Source: Anaerolineales bacterium UBA3001
GTDB lineage: Bacteria; Chloroflexota; Anaerolineae; Anaerolineales; UBA11657
DNA length: 5,586 nucleotides
Assembly (NCBI GenBank): GCA_002346435.1
Contig: DDZT01000108.1
Coordinates: forward strand, 3,260 to 8,845
Direction: 5' to 3'
Shown here one piece after another: positions 4,360 through 5,586 of the stretch. The position numbers and the translations under genes were made by a program. Below the pieces are notes generated by a model. That model was not told the origin of the DNA and did not search any database. It worked only from the letters and a program-made list of their open reading frames with translations. Numbering within the stretch: the first letter of the stretch is position 1; every line of letters begins with the position of its first letter.

Positions 4360-5586
4360 ATGATAATAAATAAATACTCAAGTGATAATTCTAATTTTGG
4401 GGCAATAATTACTACGTTGGGAAATGAACTCGGCAAGGACGGTAAACCAGCAGACCACGAACTGCTTGGCAATTCTATCCCTGACGTACTACCCATTTTG
4501 CCAGTGCGTGGCATAGTAGTATACCCACTAACTGCAGTTCCATTAACAGTCGGTCAACCGCGCTCAGTAAATCTTATAGATGATGTGAATAACAACGATC
4601 GAATAATCGGTCTTGTTACAAGCAAAAACCCCGACATCGAAACTCCAGGTCCTGACGAACTTTATAGAATAGGGACAGCAGCAGCTGTACATAGACTAAT
4701 GAAAACACCAGATGGGACAATTCGTCTACTTGTACAAGGTATAGCACGTATTAATATAGGAGACTATATAGATACGGAACCTTATTTAAAAGCTCAAGTA
4801 GAACTACATCCCGAAACACGTGAGAAAGGCATTAAAATAGAAGCATTAGTGCGGACAACAGTGAAACAATTTGAGAACCTAGCACATCTGGTTCCATCAA
4901 TTCCCGAAGAAATGATACCAACAGCATTAAATATAGATGATCCCCGACAACTAGCTTATGCTATAGCCACATATTTACGCATAGACTTAAAATTAGCGCA
5001 AAAATTACTTGAAATAGATCGTGTAAGCAGCAAGTTGAAGAAGCTCCTAACAGTACTAGGAAGAGAGATAGAGGTACTAGAACTAGGACACAAACTTCAA
5101 AAGGATGCTCATACTGAAATGGAAGGTGTGCAGCGCGAATACTTCCTCCGAGAACAACTTAAAGCAATACAAAGAGAACTAGGGGAAGGAGATGAAGCAA
5201 CCCTTGAGGTTGATGAGTTCCGATCAAAAATATCCGTAGCTGGTATGCCTGATGAAGCTCATAAAGAAGCGACACGCGAACTAAAGCGGCTCTCCAAACT
5301 GCCTGCTTCATCTGCAGAGTATGGCGTAATTCGCACATATCTTGATTGTATTACCTCTTTACCTTGGACTAATGTAACTACAGATAACCTTGATGTCAAA
5401 CATGCCCAAACAGTCCTCAATGAGGACCATTATGGACTCATCCCAATCAAGGAACGCATATTGGAATTTTTAGCAGTACGCAAATTACGACTAGACAGAC
5501 GTCCCATTCGTCCGGTCAAATCTTTAGACCACATTAGACACGAAAGAGAAGGTGTAATACTCTGTTTGGTAGGACCTCCTGGAGTT
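4360..5586 (+). CDS. lon: ATP-dependent Lon protease, N-terminal 409 residues, cut by window edge
   Basis: Lon is a cytoplasmic hexameric AAA+ serine protease that degrades damaged and regulatory proteins. The reading frame is open from ATG 4360 to the window end. After about 40 extra N-terminal residues the substrate-binding LON domain starts at VLPILPVRGIVVYPL (43-57) and runs to about 240. A helical linker follows, with the Lon hallmark YFLREQLKAIQRELGE (261-276). The approach to the ATPase shows SLPW (333-336) and DHYGLIPIKERILEFLAV (356-373). The last residues, GPPGV (405-409), are the first half of Walker A. The ATPase core and the Ser-Lys protease domain lie outside. About 16 more residues than in E. 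coli Lon separate LAV (371-373) from Walker A (374-399). No in-frame ATG lies between M1 and M114, and AAGG precedes M1. A leader hairpin may regulate it. Confidence 0.96.
   Translation, partial: MIINKYSSDNSNFGAIITTLGNELGKDGKPADHELLGNSIPDVLPILPVRGIVVYPLTAVPLTVGQPRSVNLIDDVNNNDRIIGLVTSKNPDIETPGPDELYRIGTAAAVHRLMKTPDGTIRLLVQGIARINIGDYIDTEPYLKAQVELHPETREKGIKIEALVRTTVKQFENLAHLVPSIPEEMIPTALNIDDPRQLAYAIATYLRIDLKLAQKLLEIDRVSSKLKKLLTVLGREIEVLELGHKLQKDAHTEMEGVQREYFLREQLKAIQRELGEGDEATLEVDEFRSKISVAGMPDEAHKEATRELKRLSKLPASSAEYGVIRTYLDCITSLPWTNVTTDNLDVKHAQTVLNEDHYGLIPIKERILEFLAVRKLRLDRRPIRPVKSLDHIRHEREGVILCLVGPPGV

Noticed and set aside
4083..4514. Minus-strand 143-codon frame across the lgt end and lon start
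   Set aside because: It is antisense to the conserved ends of two genuine genes and to the lon leader, and its translation resembles no family I know.

Overview
The window is compact, AT-rich bacterial chromosome. It holds six protein genes (four complete, one cut by each window edge) and no RNA gene, insertion sequence or CRISPR array. No gene-free stretch exceeds about 240 bases. The organism is probably a member of the Chloroflexota, perhaps a low-GC Dehalococcoidia/SAR202-type lineage. I infer this from the style of the N-terminal Lon sequence, from an FtsH-like AAA ATPase with a Met/Gly-rich loop, and from the phospholipid synthase type. I could not run a database search, so the taxonomy is an inference. 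ATA, CTA and AGA codons are frequent throughout, and no gene looks compositionally foreign.

Layout. (1) 1-977, minus: a membrane-anchored FtsH-like AAA+ ATPase, with its C-terminal part beyond the left edge. (2) 978-1213: a divergent control region with a good minus-strand promoter and Shine-Dalgarno (SD) site. It also has a hairpin just before the next gene. (3) 1214-2104, plus: a class IV PLP-dependent aminotransferase. (4) 2170-2526, minus: a small adrenodoxin/Isc-type [2Fe-2S] ferredoxin, convergent with gene 3. (5) 2527-2783: a second divergent control region, dense in inverted and direct repeats. A perfect TATAAT on the ferredoxin side is flanked by two perfect palindromes. (6) 2784-3407 and 3439-4251, plus: a CDP-alcohol phosphatidyltransferase and then the prolipoprotein diacylglyceryl transferase Lgt, probably one operon. 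(7) 4252-4359: a leader with a likely promoter and a strong 13-bp hairpin. (8) 4360-5586, plus: the Lon protease N-terminal half, cut inside the Walker A motif.

How the genes fit together. The phosphatidyltransferase makes an anionic phospholipid. If that product is, or leads to, phosphatidylglycerol, it supplies the diacylglyceryl donor that Lgt uses to lipidate lipoproteins, so the pair makes metabolic sense. Lon and the AAA protein are both ATP-driven protein quality-control machines, one soluble and one membrane-bound. The aminotransferase and ferredoxin are housekeeping metabolic and redox genes with no evident link to the others.

I see no clear new multi-gene system. The parts most worth a second look are regulatory: the palindrome-flanked ferredoxin promoter with its CTAAT repeat cluster, and the lon leader hairpin with a competing SD-sequestering pairing. 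The divergent AAA protein is the most unusual protein.
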